Shown here: in pieces, positions 62,369 to 64,000 of the stretch | Position numbering within the stretch: the first letter of the stretch is position 1 | Layout: the number at the start of each line of letters is the position of its first letter | DNA from: Arcobacter aquimarinus | GTDB taxonomy: Bacteria > Campylobacterota > Campylobacteria > Campylobacterales > Arcobacteraceae | DNA length: 64,000 nucleotides | Direction: 5' to 3' | Assembly: GCF_013177635.1 (NCBI RefSeq) | Contig: NZ_CP030944.1 | Span: 1,488,001-1,552,000 of the forward strand | Program-made: the position numbers and the translations under genes | Notes under the pieces: generated by a model | Databases searched by the model: none | What the model saw: only the letters and a program-made list of their open reading frames with translations | What the model was told of the DNA's origin: nothing

Positions 62369-64000
62369 TTAAGCAAATAATCTCGTAAGATATGAACCAT
62401 AATCATCAAGTTTTTGATTCTCTAAAGCTATTTGCTCTTTTAATCCCATATATTTTTCATCTGCATCAACTTGATTTTTTTGAGCTTTTTTCAACTCTTT
62501 TAAATCAAGTTTTAGATTTAACACTCTTGTTGTTCCATCTTGATTAATTGCTTTTATACTTATTTCTAACTTTTCTAAATCTTCTGGAATTGTTCCTGAA
62601 ATATTACCAGTTCTTGGGTCAAAAAACAATCCTGCTGGAAGTGCTGTTCCATCAATCTGTGTAACTATGAAGTTTTGAGAAAGATTTGTATCTACTACTT
62701 TTATCTCTATAGAGTTATTTTCAATTTTTATATCTTCTATTGTAATTCCAACTATTGAAAAAGAGTCTTGATTTGCTTCATTAAATACAATTTGTCCATT
62801 TGTTAATACATTTAAATCAACATTTGCTTGTAATACTCCTCTTGAATCATTTGTATTTGATGTATTATTTGTTGAAAAATTATTTGAACCTTCTGTTCCA
62901 CCATTTTGATTATTAGAAGAAGTTAATTCAAAACCATTTGTTGTTGAACTATTTGAAGTATCTAAAAAACCAATTCCCGTATCAACTAATAAACCATCAT
63001 TTGAATTAAAATTTAAAACACCTAGATTAGTAGTATTATCTGTAAAAGTATTTAAGCCATCTATTAAATTATTTGTATTTGTATCACCATTAGTCGTTGA
63101 AATAAAAGGTGAACTAGGTTTTGCAGAATCTGTAATTCTTGCTGGTGCAACAACTAACATATTATAAGTTCTTGTTACACTAGCTCCTGATGAATCAATT
63201 CCCGTTATAACAATTACAAAATTTCCTGATTGCGCTACTCTTCCCGAAATAATTCCAGTATTAGAATCAATAGTTAAACCTAAAGGTAAATTTGTTGCTT
63301 CAAATTTAAATTTATTAGTTAAATCCTTATCACTAAATAAAGATGAAATATCCTTATTATAAACTTCTCCAAAAGGTATTTCAAAATCAATATTTTCAAA
63401 AGACACTGTTGGAATATCATTACTTCCTATTATTGTTACAGTTACATCTTGAGTTAATTCTACACCATCATCATCTGTTACTGTTATACTAAATACTGCT
63501 GTTACGGTTTCTCCTGCTCCTAAAAAGTTTATTTTATCTTGACTTATTGTGTAATCCCAAGTTATAGTACCATTATTTACATTTGTTGGTAAATTCATAA
63601 TAGAAAATGCATTTTCTATATCACTTATTTGTTTTTGCGTTAAAGATAAGTTTGTTCCATCTTGTGCTTTTCCTATAATTGATTTTGTATTTTCTACTGC
63701 CGTTGGTCTATCTGTAATATCAGCATCAGTAAATTTAATACTTCCTTTATCATTTAATTTACTTCCATCAATAATAGATCCTGTAACATCTACTACCTCT
63801 ATTTGAGGAATATCATTTACAGAGTTGATTGTAAAATTAATAGTTTGATTAGAAATCTTATTTCCACCCTCTCCTGAAGCACCCAAATCATCTAAAATAA
63901 TAGTTAAATAATCTTTTCCAAAATAGTTATTTTTTGGTGTATATATCAAATTTTTAATTGTTTCTTGAAGATTATCTAAAGTTCCTCTTAAAACAATTTT
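62369..64000 (-). CDS. Large Ig/cadherin-like repeat surface protein, C-terminal part (5' end outside window)
   Basis: The frame is open through the right edge; the TTG at 63949 is not the start, since upstream codons still encode the same repeat type (TLDNLQETIKNLIYTPKNNY). About 543 codons are visible. They contain a tandem-95-like unit (YTPKNNYFGKDYLTI), a VCBS-like unit (VTDDDGVELTQDVTVTIIGSND), and two putative-Ig units (GLTIDSNTGIISG and GLFFDPRTGNISG). A Ser/Thr/Asn-rich linker (about 63070-62850) and a charged helical C-terminus ending SYLTRLFA follow. Probably an exported adhesin. It lies upstream of the GAF-HlyD and M50-HlyD genes, which are likely to handle it. Confidence 0.82.
   Translation of the reverse strand, partial: KIVLRGTLDNLQETIKNLIYTPKNNYFGKDYLTIILDDLGASGEGGNKISNQTINFTINSVNDIPQIEVVDVTGSIIDGSKLNDKGSIKFTDADITDRPTAVENTKSIIGKAQDGTNLSLTQKQISDIENAFSIMNLPTNVNNGTITWDYTISQDKINFLGAGETVTAVFSITVTDDDGVELTQDVTVTIIGSNDIPTVSFENIDFEIPFGEVYNKDISSLFSDKDLTNKFKFEATNLPLGLTIDSNTGIISGRVAQSGNFVIVITGIDSSGASVTRTYNMLVVAPARITDSAKPSSPFISTTNGDTNTNNLIDGLNTFTDNTTNLGVLNFNSNDGLLVDTGIGFLDTSNSSTTNGFELTSSNNQNGGTEGSNNFSTNNTSNTNDSRGVLQANVDLNVLTNGQIVFNEANQDSFSIVGITIEDIKIENNSIEIKVVDTNLSQNFIVTQIDGTALPAGLFFDPRTGNISGTIPEDLEKLEISIKAINQDGTTRVLNLKLDLKELKKAQKNQVDADEKYMGLKEQIALENQKLDDYGSYLTRLFA

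Noticed and set aside
62850-63070. Possible DNA tandem repeat or CRISPR-like array in the repeat protein gene
   Set aside because: The repetitiveness is at the protein level (Ser/Thr/Asn-rich linker) with no regular direct repeats separated by unique spacers.
63949-63951. TTG at 63949 as the start of the repeat protein
   Set aside because: Codons upstream to 64000 continue the repeat pattern (a TLDNLQETIKNL-type strand), so the gene extends beyond the window.
1-64000. Mobile elements, prophage or defence island
   Set aside because: No transposase, integrase, capsid, restriction or abortive-infection gene was recognised; base composition looks even across the window.

Overview
The window reads as one contiguous piece of a chromosome from an Arcobacter-like member of the Campylobacterota (Epsilonproteobacteria). 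This is inferred from the very AT-rich, gene-dense layout with AAGGA-type ribosome sites, the fused CcsBA-type cytochrome c assembly protein, the cbpA-hspR heat-shock pair, the gene order aroB-mscS-mtaB-(FtsH-like AAA)-bioV known from this class, a short flagellin, and the very large number of two-component and c-di-GMP proteins. I see no insertion sequence, prophage, integrase, rRNA, CRISPR array or replication origin. One tRNA (Glu, TTC) is present. No intergenic stretch exceeds 300 bp.

Layout. 1-1736: the 3' part of a cytochrome c synthase gene that runs off the left edge. 1858-5390: a response regulator and a histidine kinase with two periplasmic binding domains, then pepD (5402-6694). 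6821-8883 (minus): rhodanese-like, MnmC-like FAD oxidoreductase and a thioredoxin-like membrane-anchored protein. 8998-11475: a CheY-like regulator, a CheC-type phosphatase and a PAS histidine kinase in one overlapping operon. 11553-12818: cbpA-hspR behind a near-perfect promoter overlapped by a HAIR-type HspR operator. 12825-18032 (minus): tRNA-Glu, a short Sua5-like gene, carB, a LysE-type exporter and a ThiF-like enzyme. 18230-20815: an EAL-CBS-GGDEF protein and a polysaccharide deacetylase. 20829-28728 (minus): aroB, mscS, mtaB, protease-dead FtsH-like AAA, bioV, mogA and an SLC13 carrier. 28867-30174: a DEAD-box helicase that seems to start at AUU. 30205-37071 (minus): ybgA-like (DUF523/DUF1722), phrB, FAD oxidoreductase, LytS/LytTR-type two-component pair, SRPBCC protein and hemH, a plausible light or photo-oxidative stress cluster.

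37136-41864 holds an exonuclease, a DUF309-like gene, a flagellin, a glycine-zipper protein, and a DUF1104-regulator-kinase-cytochrome operon. 41990-48649 (plus) holds a lipoprotein, an orphan pseudo-receiver regulator, an ABC exporter, an AI-2E family protein, and a binding lipoprotein linked to a GGDEF-EAL enzyme. 48670-49602 (minus) is ahpC-trxA. 49804-52880 is a ModA-like binding protein linked to a hybrid kinase. 52911-58204 (minus) holds an outer-membrane barrel protein, a NagZ-like hydrolase, a PsiE-like protein, an ADP-ribosylglycohydrolase relative with a J-domain partner, and lactate permease. 58407-58877 is a membrane J-domain protein.

The right end (58880-64000, minus) is the most unusual part: a large Ig/tandem-repeat surface protein (5' end outside the window), followed by a GAF-like/HlyD fusion and a PqqD-like/M50 metallopeptidase/HlyD fusion. 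No ABC exporter ATPase is visible with them. This looks like a dedicated export or processing module for the repeat protein.

Several signalling genes here share one design: a periplasmic solute-binding protein either fused to or encoded directly beside a kinase or c-di-GMP enzyme. All product calls come from reading motifs and from memory of the families; no database search was run.
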